A stretch of DNA of 64,000 nucleotides from NCBI RefSeq assembly GCF_001676725.1, contig NZ_CP016172.1:4030001-4094000 (forward strand). Reading direction: 5' to 3'. The DNA comes from Bordetella flabilis (GTDB lineage: Bacteria > Pseudomonadota > Gammaproteobacteria > Burkholderiales > Burkholderiaceae_B). The position numbers and the translations under genes are program-made. Under the pieces are notes generated by a model. It saw only the letters and a program-made list of their open reading frames with translations, had not been told where the DNA came from and made no database searches. Of the stretch, positions 34,748-43,184 are shown one piece after another; the stretch's first letter is position 1, and the number at the start of each line of letters is the position of its first letter.

Positions 34748-36013
34748 ATGTCCATGCAAACCGTAGAACACGCCATGATCGTTCTGGGCGAAAACGCCCG
34801 CCGTGCCTCGCGCGAGTTGCTGCGCGCCACGGGCGCCGCCAAGTCCCGCGCCCTGCGTGTCATGGCCGACGCCATCGCGGCGAACCGGGATACCTTGAAA
34901 AGCGCCAATCGGCAGGACCTGGATGCCGCGCGTGAACATGGCCTGACGCCCGCGCTGCTGGACCGCCTGACCCTGTCGGACAGGACCCTGGACTTGATGG
35001 CCGAGGGCCTGCGCCAGGTGGCCGCCCTGCCCGACCCCGTGGGCAGCACCGGCCCGACCACCGTGCGCCCCAACGGCATGCGGGTGGCACAGATGCGCGT
35101 CCCACTGGGGGTCATCGGCATCATCTACGAGTCCCGGCCGAACGTCACGGTCGACGCGGCCGCGCTGTGCCTGAAATCCGGCAACGCGGCGATTCTGCGC
35201 GGAGGCAGCGAGGCGCTGCGGTCCAACCTGGCACTGGCCGCCATCGTGCGGCAGGGGCTGGGCGAGGCCGGCCTGCCCGAACACGCGGTACAAGTGGTCG
35301 ATACGCCCGACCGGGCGGCCGTCGGCAAGCTCATCACCATGACGGAACACATCGACGTCATCGTGCCGCGCGGCGGCAAGGGCCTGATCCAGCGCATGGC
35401 CGCGGAAGCGCGCGTGCCGCTGATCAAGCACCTGGATGGCAACTGCCACGTCTACATCGACGCCGCCGCCGATCCGCAGAAAGCGCACGCCATCGCCTTC
35501 AACGCCAAGACGTACCGCTATGGCGTGTGCGGTTCGATGGAAACGCTGCTGGTCCATGCCGCGGCGGCACCGGCCATCCTGCCCCCGCTGGCCGATGCGC
35601 TGATCGCGCACGGCGTCGAACTGCGCGGCTGCGAGCGCAGCCGGCAACTCGTGCCCACGGCGCGTCCGGCGACGGACGCGGATTGGGCGGAGGAATACCT
35701 GGGTCCTATCCTGGCCGTGCGCATCGTCGACAGCCTTGACGACGCCATCGAGCACATCGCGCGGTGGGGCTCGGGCCACACGGATGCCATCGTCACCGAA
35801 GATCTGGGCGCTGCGCAGCGATTCCAGCGCGAAGTCGATTCCAGCTCGGTCTATGTGAACCTGCCCACCGTATTCGCGGATGGCTACGAGTACGGCCTGG
35901 GCTCGGAGATCGGCATCTCCACCAACCGGCTGCATGCGCGCGGGCCGGTCGGGCTGGAAGGCCTGACGACCTACAAGTGGGTATTGAGCGGCGAGGGGCA
36001 GTTGCGCGGCTGA
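34748..36013 (+). CDS. proA: Gamma-glutamyl phosphate reductase
   Basis: 421 residues. It reduces gamma-glutamyl phosphate with NADPH to glutamate semialdehyde in proline synthesis. The aldehyde-dehydrogenase-like fold shows [34 protein letters not shown] and the catalytic Cys in [13 protein letters not shown]. Length is normal. No proB gene is adjacent. It starts 74 bp after holA and may be part of the same transcript. Confidence 0.97.
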   Translation: MSMQTVEHAMIVLGENARRASRELLRATGAAKSRALRVMADAIAANRDTLKSANRQDLDAAREHGLTPALLDRLTLSDRTLDLMAEGLRQVAALPDPVGSTGPTTVRPNGMRVAQMRVPLGVIGIIYESRPNVTVDAAALCLKSGNAAILRGGSEALRSNLALAAIVRQGLGEAGLPEHAVQVVDTPDRAAVGKLITMTEHIDVIVPRGGKGLIQRMAAEARVPLIKHLDGNCHVYIDAAADPQKAHAIAFNAKTYRYGVCGSMETLLVHAAAAPAILPPLADALIAHGVELRGCERSRQLVPTARPATDADWAEEYLGPILAVRIVDSLDDAIEHIARWGSGHTDAIVTEDLGAAQRFQREVDSSSVYVNLPTVFADGYEYGLGSEIGISTNRLHARGPVGLEGLTTYKWVLSGEGQLRG

Positions 36014-36030
36014 CATCCGCCGTGCCGGCC

Positions 36031-36064
36031 CGGCAGGCAAGGCGCGGCAGGCAAGGCGCGGCAG
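36031..36064. repeat. Short tandem repeat, 14-bp unit
   Basis: CGGCAGGCAAGGCG occurs twice in a row (36031-36044 and 36045-36058) and a third copy is started (CGGCAG, 36059-36064). It lies between proA and the hemJ-like gene. Copy number may vary between strains. Confidence 0.85.
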
Positions 36065-36108
36065 GGCCGCTGGCCTACAATGCCGGTTTTCCTCGAGGTA
36101 GCGGCGCC

Positions 36109-36531
36109 ATGCTCTGGATCAAGACCCTGCACATCGTCTTCATCGCCGCCTGGTTCGCCGGGCTGTTCTATCTTCCCCGCATCTATGTCAACCTGGCGCA
36201 GCAGGACGCACCGGCGGTGCGCGGCGTACTGCTGGGGATGGCGCGGCGCCTGTTCCGCTTTACCACCATGCTCGCCATCGTGGCTGTCATTTTCGGGCTG
36301 TGGCTCTACGTCGGCTACGGCATCGGCATGGGCCCCGGCAACGGCTGGATGCATGCCAAGCTGTTCTTCGTCCTGTTGATCATCGGCTACCATCACGCCT
36401 GTGGCGTCATGCTGCGCAAGTTCGAGCAGGGCCGCAATACGCGCACCCATACCTTCTACCGCTGGTTCAACGAAATTCCAGTGGTGCTGCTGTTCATCGT
36501 AGTGGCGTTGGTGGTCGTAAAGCCTTTCTAA
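36109..36531 (+). CDS. CopD/HemJ-family membrane protein
   Basis: 140 residues with four membrane spans. The first reads LHIVFIAAWFAGLFYLPRIY, with the His and Trp that mark HemJ, an oxygen-independent protoporphyrinogen IX oxidase; WMHAKLFFVLLIIGYHHACG carries further conserved His residues. The length matches HemJ (about 140-150). The function is inferred from family only. The ATG at 36109 is the one that begins the first span; the longer open frame upstream overlaps proA out of frame. Confidence 0.85.
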   Translation: MLWIKTLHIVFIAAWFAGLFYLPRIYVNLAQQDAPAVRGVLLGMARRLFRFTTMLAIVAVIFGLWLYVGYGIGMGPGNGWMHAKLFFVLLIIGYHHACGVMLRKFEQGRNTRTHTFYRWFNEIPVVLLFIVVALVVVKPF

Positions 36532-36675
36532 GGCTGTCGACGCGGCACGCCGCCTCGCACCGGACCGCTTGCGCGACACCATGGTGCCGGAATGCCCATG
36601 GGCCGCGGGCGCGGCTGATGTGCGGTTCCCTTCCGCTCGCTGCCCACTGCGCCCCCTCATTCTGCTTACCACGCC

Positions 36676-38184
36676 ATGACGACCGACGATTCCGAACGCC
36701 CCCGCAAAACGCTCACCCTGGCCAAGCGCCCGCGCGATACGGCGCCTGCCGAGGACGCCGGCAAGCGCAAGCGCGGCGGCGCACGGGCGCGTCTGGTGGC
36801 GCAACAGGAAAAGCAGCGCGAGAAGTCCGCGCCCCAGGCCCCGGCCGCCACGCCCGAAACACCACGGCCCGACAAGGACCGCCGCTTCCTGCGGCGGCAG
36901 CCCGCCGCCGACCGCCGGCCAGCGGCGGGGCCGGCGAGCGTCCCGGCGCACGAGGCGGCCCCCGCCGTGCCGGATCAGCCCGAGCAGCCGCGCATGCGGG
37001 CGCGTGACACCGCCCGCCGCGACAACGAACGCTTTCATGTTTTCGCGCCCTGCCCACAGGGACTCGAGGAAGTACTCACGATCGAACTCCAGGCTCTGGG
37101 TTACGACGATGCACGTGCCGGCCGCGCCGGCGCGCACTTCAGCGCCGACTGGGCGGGCGTGCAGCGGGCCAACCTCTATTCCCGCCTGGCCACGCGCATC
37201 CTGGTGCAGGTGGCACAGGGGCCGGTACAGGAAGAGGACGACCTGCTCGACCTCGCCTATGCGACCGCCTGGGAACGCTGGTTCGGCGCCGAGCGCACGC
37301 TGCGTGTGGACACGTCCGCCATCAAGAGCCCCATGCGCAGCTTGCAATACTGCAATCTGCGCGTAAAGGATGGCATTTGCGACCGCCTGCTCGACCGCGA
37401 AGGCGCGCGTCCCGACATCGACACGGTGCGGCCCGACGCGCGCGTGCACGCCTTCCTGACCGCGGATACCGCGACCTTGTATCTGGACACCTCCGGGGAG
37501 TCGCTATTCAAGCGGGGATGGCGCCTGGACAAGGGCGAAGCCCCGTTGCGCGAAAACCTCGCTGCCGGCATGCTGGCCCTGGCCGGCTGGGATCCCGGCG
37601 CGGCATTGCTCGACCCTTTTTGCGGCAGTGGCACCATCCTGATCGAAGCGGCGTGGATCGCCCTGGGCGTACCGCCGGGGATCGCTCGGCCTTTCTCTTT
37701 CGAGCGCCTGCGCGGCCACGATATGCGCCGCTGGCATGACATCAAGGACGATGCGCGCAGCCGCATACTGCCCAGGCTCGACGCACCGCTGGTCGGCTAC
37801 GACATCGATCCCGAAGCGATCGGCCACGCGCAGCGCAACGCCGAGCGCGCGGGGCTGCAGCCGGACACGGTGCGTTTCGAGGTGGGTGACGCGCGTACGC
37901 TGCAGGCCCCCGCGAGAACGGGCTGGATCGTCACCAACCCGCCGTATGGCGAACGCCTGCCCGCCGCACAGGACGAGGACTTCTGGCGCGAGTGGGCCGC
38001 CTGCCTGAAACGCCAGTTCGCCGGCTGGCAACTGCATGTCATTTCCAGCGACATGACCTTGCCGCAGCAGATGCGCCTGAAGCCGCTGCGCCGCGTTCCC
38101 TTGCACAACGGGGCGCTGGATTGCCGCCTGTTCGGCTTCGAACTGGTGGATGCGAGCTATCGCGACAAGCGCGCCGGCTCCTGA
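36676..38184 (+). CDS. rlmL: 23S rRNA (guanine-N2) methyltransferase, RlmL type
   Basis: 502 residues. Residues 1-115 are a basic, Pro/Arg-rich extension that is probably disordered and may hold RNA. Then comes a THUMP domain (ERFHVFAPCPQGLEEVLTIE) and a Rossmann methyltransferase core with ALLDPFCGSGTILIEAA (SAM loop), VGYDIDPEAIGHAQRN and the catalytic NPPYGER. This is the RlmL half of E. coli RlmKL (m2G2445 on 23S rRNA); the RlmK half is absent, as is common in betaproteobacteria. The stop touches the convergent pxpC stop. Confidence 0.9.
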   Translation: MTTDDSERPRKTLTLAKRPRDTAPAEDAGKRKRGGARARLVAQQEKQREKSAPQAPAATPETPRPDKDRRFLRRQPAADRRPAAGPASVPAHEAAPAVPDQPEQPRMRARDTARRDNERFHVFAPCPQGLEEVLTIELQALGYDDARAGRAGAHFSADWAGVQRANLYSRLATRILVQVAQGPVQEEDDLLDLAYATAWERWFGAERTLRVDTSAIKSPMRSLQYCNLRVKDGICDRLLDREGARPDIDTVRPDARVHAFLTADTATLYLDTSGESLFKRGWRLDKGEAPLRENLAAGMLALAGWDPGAALLDPFCGSGTILIEAAWIALGVPPGIARPFSFERLRGHDMRRWHDIKDDARSRILPRLDAPLVGYDIDPEAIGHAQRNAERAGLQPDTVRFEVGDARTLQAPARTGWIVTNPPYGERLPAAQDEDFWREWAACLKRQFAGWQLHVISSDMTLPQQMRLKPLRRVPLHNGALDCRLFGFELVDASYRDKRAGS

Positions 38185-39222
38185 TCAGTGCGACTCCGTC
38201 GCCAGGGCGGCGACGCACGGATCGGCTGGCGGCTGCGGCCGCATGGCGCGCGCAACGGCCTCTCGCAACACCGCCAGGGCCTGTTCGCGGGCCATGTACA
38301 GGGCCTGCGCCTCGGCCAGCGTGATCGTCGCGAAGCGCAACCTCTCGCCCGGCATGGCTTGCGCCAGGTGAGGCAGATCCACGCTGGCGACATAGGCGAT
38401 CTTCGGATAGCCGCCGGCACTCTGGCGGTCCGCCATCAGGATGATGGGATTGCCGTCCGGCGGCACCTGCACGGTACCGAATGACACCGCCTCGGACACC
38501 ATTTCCAGCGGGTGCCGCAGGCCCAGGCGAGGCCCCTGCAGGCGGTAGCCCATGCGGTCGGACTGGTTGCTTATCTCGAACGCGGCCCCGGTGAACGCGC
38601 CGCGGGCTTCGTCCGTGAAGGCTTCCCACTGCGGACCCTGCATGATGCGCAGCGCGTCCAGCGATCCTTCGCAGGCTGGGATGCTGAATTGCGCGGCGCT
38701 GACGAAAGGCGTTCCGCATTGCACCAGCAAACGCGTGGCGCCGGGATACCCGTTATCGGCATGGCACAGCGGCAGGCAATCATCCTTGGCGAGCGGCCGC
38801 CCGTGGAAACCACCGAAGCCGCCGCGCACGAAGGTACTCCGGCTGCCCATGACCTCCGGCACGTCGAAGCCGCCTCTCACCGCCAGGTAGGCGCGCGCGC
38901 CGCGTCGTCGCTCGGCGCAATGCAGCGTCGCGCCGCCCCGGATCAGCACGGGCTGGTTGAGGGGCACGGCCATGCCGTCCACGCTGGCCTGCATATCCGC
39001 GCCCGAGAGCGCGATCAGGCGGTCATGGGTAAAGCGCAGTACGGGACCGGTGAGGGTGCACTCCAGCGTCGCGTCGCTTTCCGGATTGCCGACCAGGATA
39101 TTGGCCACGCGATGCGACCACTCGTCCATCACACCGTTCAAAGGAACACCAAAACGCTGCTGTCCATAGCGGCCCAGATCCTGCAATTGCGACAAGGCGC
39201 CCGGTTTCAGGACCCGCATCAT
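38185..39222 (-). CDS. pxpC: 5-oxoprolinase subunit PxpC / biotin-dependent carboxyltransferase family
   Basis: 345 residues. Recognised by MMRVLKPGALSQLQDLGRYG at the start, then TLECTLTGPVLRF and RRGARAYLAVRGGFDVPEVM. With PxpA and PxpB it forms the ATP-dependent 5-oxoprolinase that returns pyroglutamate to glutamate. The start overlaps the pxpB stop as ATGA, so the two are translationally coupled. No pxpA (LamB/YcsF) gene lies in the window. Confidence 0.9.
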   Translation of the reverse strand: MMRVLKPGALSQLQDLGRYGQQRFGVPLNGVMDEWSHRVANILVGNPESDATLECTLTGPVLRFTHDRLIALSGADMQASVDGMAVPLNQPVLIRGGATLHCAERRRGARAYLAVRGGFDVPEVMGSRSTFVRGGFGGFHGRPLAKDDCLPLCHADNGYPGATRLLVQCGTPFVSAAQFSIPACEGSLDALRIMQGPQWEAFTDEARGAFTGAAFEISNQSDRMGYRLQGPRLGLRHPLEMVSEAVSFGTVQVPPDGNPIILMADRQSAGGYPKIAYVASVDLPHLAQAMPGERLRFATITLAEAQALYMAREQALAVLREAVARAMRPQPPADPCVAALATESH

Positions 39223-39980
39223 GGCCGGGCTCCGCGCAAGCGCTCGAATTCGGTCGGAGAAATAGGCAGGAAGCGCAGGCGGTCGCCCAGGCGCAGCCGT
39301 ACGGGCGGATCCTGCGTCAGGTCGAACAGATTCCACGGGGTACGGGCGATCAGATTCCATCCACCCGGCATGGCAAATTGATAGATGGTGGACATCCCGT
39401 TGGCGATGGCCACCGAACCGGCAGGGACTTCGGTGCGCGGCGTAGGGCGCCGCGGCACCGCCAGGCGGGGATCCAGCCCGCCGGCGAACGGATTGCCCGG
39501 CGCGAAGAAGAACGTGTAGACGACCAGAGGCGAAGCGCAGTGGCGCGCAATGACCTCATCGGTGGACAAGCCGCAGCGCGCCGCCACATCGTCCAGGTCC
39601 GGGCCGTACTGACCGCCGTAGCAGGCGGGAATCTCGACGACGCGCGTATCCAGGTCCGGATCGGGAATGCCGCGCTGCAACCGACTTTGCACCTGCGCAG
39701 CCAGCGCCTCGTAGGGCGGCCGGTCTGCCGTGGCACACAGTTCGGGACGGTAATGCAGCGCGACCGTGGTGAAGGCCGGGACCACATCGATCACCCCATC
39801 CGGGGGATCGCGCAGGAGGTCGGCGGCGAAGCCCAGCACCCTGCGATTGACGGCGGCACTGACCTGGTCCGCGAATGACACCAGCAGGCAGCGGTCGCCC
39901 ACGGGTTCGATGCGCCATGGGGAAGAGGATGCCGACGCGACATGATCCATGACGGCATTGTACGGTCCGCGCAATGTCAT
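39219..39980 (-). CDS. pxpB: 5-oxoprolinase subunit PxpB
   Basis: 253 residues. Family marks are FFAPGNPFAGGLDPRLAVPR and VPAGSVAIANGMSTIYQF followed by PGGWNLIARTPWNLFD. It pairs with PxpC, directly downstream with a 4-bp overlap. The ATG at 39980 has AGGGG ahead of it; the ATG at 39950 lacks a ribosome-binding site, so the earlier start is preferred. The family start is variable. Confidence 0.9.
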   Translation of the reverse strand: MTLRGPYNAVMDHVASASSSPWRIEPVGDRCLLVSFADQVSAAVNRRVLGFAADLLRDPPDGVIDVVPAFTTVALHYRPELCATADRPPYEALAAQVQSRLQRGIPDPDLDTRVVEIPACYGGQYGPDLDDVAARCGLSTDEVIARHCASPLVVYTFFFAPGNPFAGGLDPRLAVPRRPTPRTEVPAGSVAIANGMSTIYQFAMPGGWNLIARTPWNLFDLTQDPPVRLRLGDRLRFLPISPTEFERLRGARP

Positions 39981-40050
39981 GCGGCCCCTTTTCTCTTCGC
40001 CCTATGCTGCGGCGCCGCAACAGGACTGGGAGTTGTCGTTTTTTAGCGAC

Positions 40051-40079
40051 TTGCACCCTCTAGGGTTAACCCCTATAAT
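40051..40079 (+). promoter_or_regulatory. Strong sigma-70 promoter of the 59-residue gene
   Basis: TTGCAC (40051-40056) and a perfect TATAAT (40074-40079) are separated by an ideal 17 bp. The spacer holds the palindrome GGGTTAACCC. The transcript start is expected near 40086, giving a leader of about 75 bases before the GTG at 40163. Confidence 0.8.
40063..40072. promoter_or_regulatory. Operator candidate 1 in the promoter spacer
   Basis: GGGTTAACCC is a perfect 10-bp palindrome between the -35 and -10 boxes, where a bound protein would block polymerase. A near-copy lies 19 bp downstream. Confidence 0.5.
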
Positions 40080-40081
40080 TC

Positions 40082-40091
40082 GGGTTATCCC
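40082..40091. promoter_or_regulatory. Operator candidate 2 at the expected transcript start
   Basis: GGGTTATCCC differs from the first site at one base. The centres of the two sites are 19 bp apart, about two helix turns, so two protein dimers could bind the same face. Confidence 0.5.
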
Positions 40092-40162
40092 GTAGAGCGC
40101 CGCGAAAATAGATACCATTGGGATGGAACGCGGCGCTTGCTTTCAGCACCCAGGATATTATC

Positions 40163-40342
40163 GTGAACGAACGCGAACCACTCCGCCTGACCGATGAATT
40201 GGAACGTCAATTGATGCGCCAAGCCATCGAAGAACAATTCCGGCCGCGCCCGCTGCGCGCGCTGGGCAAGATCATCGCCAAGCTGGCCCGCTCGCTGCGT
40301 GCCTCTGGCGCGCGTCACAGCGGCGAAGCCGCCCGCGCCTGA
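40163..40342 (+). CDS. Unrecognised small basic protein, 59 residues
   Basis: A GTG start at 40163 with AGGA seven bases upstream gives 59 residues. The first half is acidic and amphipathic (NEREPLRLTDELERQLMRQA) and the second basic (RPRPLRALGKIIAKLARSLR). No membrane span or signal peptide. It is flanked by its own promoter and its own intrinsic terminator, so it is a single-gene unit. The family is not recognised. A start upstream at 40118 (TTG) is less likely because it lacks a ribosome-binding site. Confidence 0.65.
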   Translation: MNEREPLRLTDELERQLMRQAIEEQFRPRPLRALGKIIAKLARSLRASGARHSGEAARA

Positions 40343-40401
40343 AGCGCTGCGCCCGGCGCAGGTACCGTTCCCCTTGGGGGCTGCACAAGCCCCTTTTAGA
40401 A

Positions 40402-40427
40402 CCCGCCCCTAGGGCGGGCTTTTTTTT
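40402..40427 (+). terminator. Rho-independent terminator of the 59-residue gene
   Basis: CCCGCCC (40402-40408) pairs with GGGCGGG (40412-40418) over a 3-base loop and is followed by C and a run of eight T. It lies 60 bp after the stop. Confidence 0.88.
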
Positions 40428-40455
40428 GCCCGCGGCTGACGGATAATACGGCGCT

Positions 40456-41001
40456 ATGAATTCCGTGCCCTCCAACGCGACGCCGCGCCGCCTGCGCCGT
40501 TTCGCCTGCATGATGTACGAAGCCGTGCTGCTCTTCGGGGTGGTCTTCCTGGCGGGCTATCTGTTCGACACCCTGACCCAGAGCCGCAATGCCCTGATGC
40601 TGCGCCATGTGCGCCAGGGGTGGCTGTTCCTGGCGCTGGGGGTTTATTTCATCCTGTGCTGGCGCCGCACCGGCCAGACCTTGCCCATGAAGACCTGGCA
40701 CATCCGGCTCGTGGACCAGGCGGGCAACGTCCCGGCCCTGCCCCGCCTGATGCTGCGCTATGTGCTGGCGTGGATCCTGCCGCTCGCGGCGGCCCTCGCC
40801 GTCTGGTGGATTTCCAGGATATCGCACTGGCCGGCGACCCTCATGTTCATCGTCGCCGCGCCGTTTTCGATCTTCGTGGGGTCGTGGTTCGATGCCGACG
40901 GTCAGTTCCTGCATGATCGCTGGGCAGGCACTCGCCTGATCACCGCATCGCCGGCTCCGCGCCGGGCCGACAAGGCGCCCAAGGCACCGCTGCGCGCCTG
41001 A
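40456..41001 (+). CDS. RDD-family membrane protein
   Basis: 181 residues. The RDD opening PRRLRRFACMMYEAVLLFGV, a Lys-Thr-Trp-His core (LPMKTWHIRLVDQAG) and about three or four membrane spans place it in this poorly understood family, some members of which move Na+ or are linked to envelope stress. The tail is basic. The ATG at 40456 is 28 bp after the preceding terminator. It is convergent with the YddG-like gene, with stops 11 bp apart. Confidence 0.85.
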   Translation: MNSVPSNATPRRLRRFACMMYEAVLLFGVVFLAGYLFDTLTQSRNALMLRHVRQGWLFLALGVYFILCWRRTGQTLPMKTWHIRLVDQAGNVPALPRLMLRYVLAWILPLAAALAVWWISRISHWPATLMFIVAAPFSIFVGSWFDADGQFLHDRWAGTRLITASPAPRRADKAPKAPLRA

Positions 41002-41012
41002 AGCCGTTGCCG

Positions 41013-41924
41013 TCAGCCGCGGGTGGCATGCCAGCCCACCAGCGAACCTGCGGTCACCATCACCACGCCTTGCCAGAAGGCCAATGTGGGGATGGTGCCC
41101 AGCCACACGCAGGCCAGTAGCATCGACAGTACGGGCGTGAAGTACGACGCCACGGCCATCAACGCCATATTCCCTTTCTGGATACCGTGGTTCCAGCAGC
41201 TGTAGCCCGTCGCCGTCAAGGTGCCAAGCAACAGGACCTGCAAGGCGCTCGACCAGGAGAACGACAAAGGCGGCTCATCGCTCAGTGCGTAATGCACCCA
41301 TAACGTGGCCGCCACGGCGAACTGGAACAGGGGCACGCCATTCTGGCCGCCGCCATGGCGGCGCGTAAGAACGGAATACACCGCCCACAAGGCCGCCGCT
41401 AAAAACGCCAGTCCGTACGCGATCGGATTGTCCTGCAGGTTGAGCACGAATTGATGCAAGGACAATCCCGCATCGCCGGTCAACACCCACACGATGCCCA
41501 GGAAGGACAGTGCCGCGCCGGGCCATAACCACGGGCGCGCGCGTGCCTGGCCCGCCCAGACCGCCAGCAGCATGGTCAGGCTGGGCCATAGATAGTTGAT
41601 CATGCCCAGTTCCAGCGATTGGGCGCGCGTATGCGCGTAGCCCAGCGACAGCGCCAGGCAGACCTCGTATGCCACGAACAGCAGCCCGCCTCCCACGAGG
41701 TAGCCGGGATGGAAGGCGCGGATGCGGGGCAGGCCGCGGCACAAGGTCAGCAGCACCGCGCTCACGGTAAAGAAAGTGGCGGCGCCCCCCGCCGGGCCCA
41801 GGGCCTCGGCAATGCTGCGCACCAGGCCGACTGTAGCGCTCCAGCAGACGATGGCAAGCAGGCCGATGGTGGTCGCCCGGCGTACGACGGGATCGGAAAG
41901 GGAAGAGGCAACGATGGCTGTCAC
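41013..41924 (-). CDS. yddG: Aromatic amino acid exporter, YddG-like (DMT family)
   Basis: 303 residues with ten membrane spans in two EamA-type halves. The sequence follows E. coli YddG closely in layout: GLLAIVCWSATVGLVRSIAE, VAYEVCLALSLGYAHTRAQS, GMINYLWPSLTMLLAVW and ASYFTPVLSMLLACVWLG. YddG exports aromatic amino acids and some drugs; the ligand here is inferred. The start is followed at once by the first span. Confidence 0.88.
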   Translation of the reverse strand: MTAIVASSLSDPVVRRATTIGLLAIVCWSATVGLVRSIAEALGPAGGAATFFTVSAVLLTLCRGLPRIRAFHPGYLVGGGLLFVAYEVCLALSLGYAHTRAQSLELGMINYLWPSLTMLLAVWAGQARARPWLWPGAALSFLGIVWVLTGDAGLSLHQFVLNLQDNPIAYGLAFLAAALWAVYSVLTRRHGGGQNGVPLFQFAVAATLWVHYALSDEPPLSFSWSSALQVLLLGTLTATGYSCWNHGIQKGNMALMAVASYFTPVLSMLLACVWLGTIPTLAFWQGVVMVTAGSLVGWHATRG

Positions 41925-42184
41925 GGCAGGCGGCCTCGATATCGGCGCGCGGCAGGGGCAAAAGGCATGGTCGAAGCGTGGCCCGAGAGCTGGACCGCAA
42001 GGACGGATGAAAACACGAATATGGGCGGGGAAGAAGGGCCGATACTAGTACAGCGGCGCCTGCTTCGCACGTCGCCGGCGCAAAAAACCCATCGGCGCAT
42101 GTCATGAAAGCGCCATGCTGGTTTCACATGGCCGTCATCGCCGGGTGATTTCATTCGTTCATGACAGCGTGCACAGAGGGAAAT

Positions 42185-43048
42185 GTGAACGAGCTCCGCC
42201 CGACGCGTTGGCGCACTGTGTGGATTTCCGACCTGCACCTTGGCACGGCGGGATGCAAGGCGGATTTCCTCCTCGATTTCCTGGACCATAACGAAGCCGA
42301 AACGCTGTACCTCGTCGGCGATATCGTCGACGGCTGGCAGTTGCGCAAGCATTGGCACTGGCCACGCGCGCACAACGATGTAATCCAGCGCATCCTGCGC
42401 AAGGCCCGCGAAGGCACGCGAGTCGTGTTCGTGCCGGGCAACCACGACGAATTCGCGCGCGAGTTCATCGGCTACGCCTTCGGCGATATCGAGATCGTGG
42501 ACGAAGAAGTGCATGTCACGGCGGATGGGCGGCGCCTGCTGGTGCTGCATGGCGACCAGTTCGACGGGGTCATCCAGCACAGCAAATGGCTGGCGCATCT
42601 GGGCGACACCCTGTACCAATTCGCGCTATGGCTGAACCATTATTTCAACCGCATGCGCCATCGCCTGGGGCTGCATTACTGGTCGCTGTCCCAATACCTG
42701 AAGCACAAGGTCAAGAACGCGGTGGCGTTCATTACCGACTTCGAGCAGGCGCTGGCGGGGGAGGCGCGCCGGCGCGGCCTGGACGGCGTCGTATGCGGCC
42801 ACATCCACAAGGCGGAGTTGCGCGATATCGACGGTGTGCTCTATTGCAACGACGGCGATTGGGTCGAAAGCCTGTCGGCGCTGGCCGAAGACCACACCGG
42901 GCAGCTGCACCTCATGGACTGGGCCGCGACGCTGGCCGAGCGCACCCCGGCCACACCGGCGGCACGGACTCCGCGCCCGATCTCGCTGCCGGCCCTGCCC
43001 TCGGCCTTGCGGCGCCAGAGCAAACTGCCTGACGGGTCCAATCCGTAA
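42185..43048 (+). CDS. UDP-2,3-diacylglucosamine diphosphatase-like metallophosphoesterase
   Basis: 287 residues from a GTG at 42185, chosen because GAGGG lies four bases upstream; an ATG at 42161 lacks such a site. The calcineurin-like metal sites are present: WISDLHLGT, LVGDIVDGWQ, FVPGNHDEFA, VLHGDQFDG and VCGHIHKAE. LpxH-type enzymes remove UMP from UDP-diacylglucosamine in lipid A synthesis. This one is longer than E. coli LpxH (about 240), with a Pro/Ser/Arg-rich tail, and matches the LpxH2-like group, so its exact substrate is not certain. Confidence 0.85.
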   Translation: MNELRPTRWRTVWISDLHLGTAGCKADFLLDFLDHNEAETLYLVGDIVDGWQLRKHWHWPRAHNDVIQRILRKAREGTRVVFVPGNHDEFAREFIGYAFGDIEIVDEEVHVTADGRRLLVLHGDQFDGVIQHSKWLAHLGDTLYQFALWLNHYFNRMRHRLGLHYWSLSQYLKHKVKNAVAFITDFEQALAGEARRRGLDGVVCGHIHKAELRDIDGVLYCNDGDWVESLSALAEDHTGQLHLMDWAATLAERTPATPAARTPRPISLPALPSALRRQSKLPDGSNP

Positions 43049-43184
43049 AAACCCTAGGCCCTGTGAGCCGGAACACGCGCATGTTGCAGTTCATGGCCCT
43101 CTAGGTCATGCTTGCGTCTGGGGCAATCCGGCCCCAAAAGCAATGCCGACGAGTCCCATCGTTGTAACCGCTCACAACAGGGCC

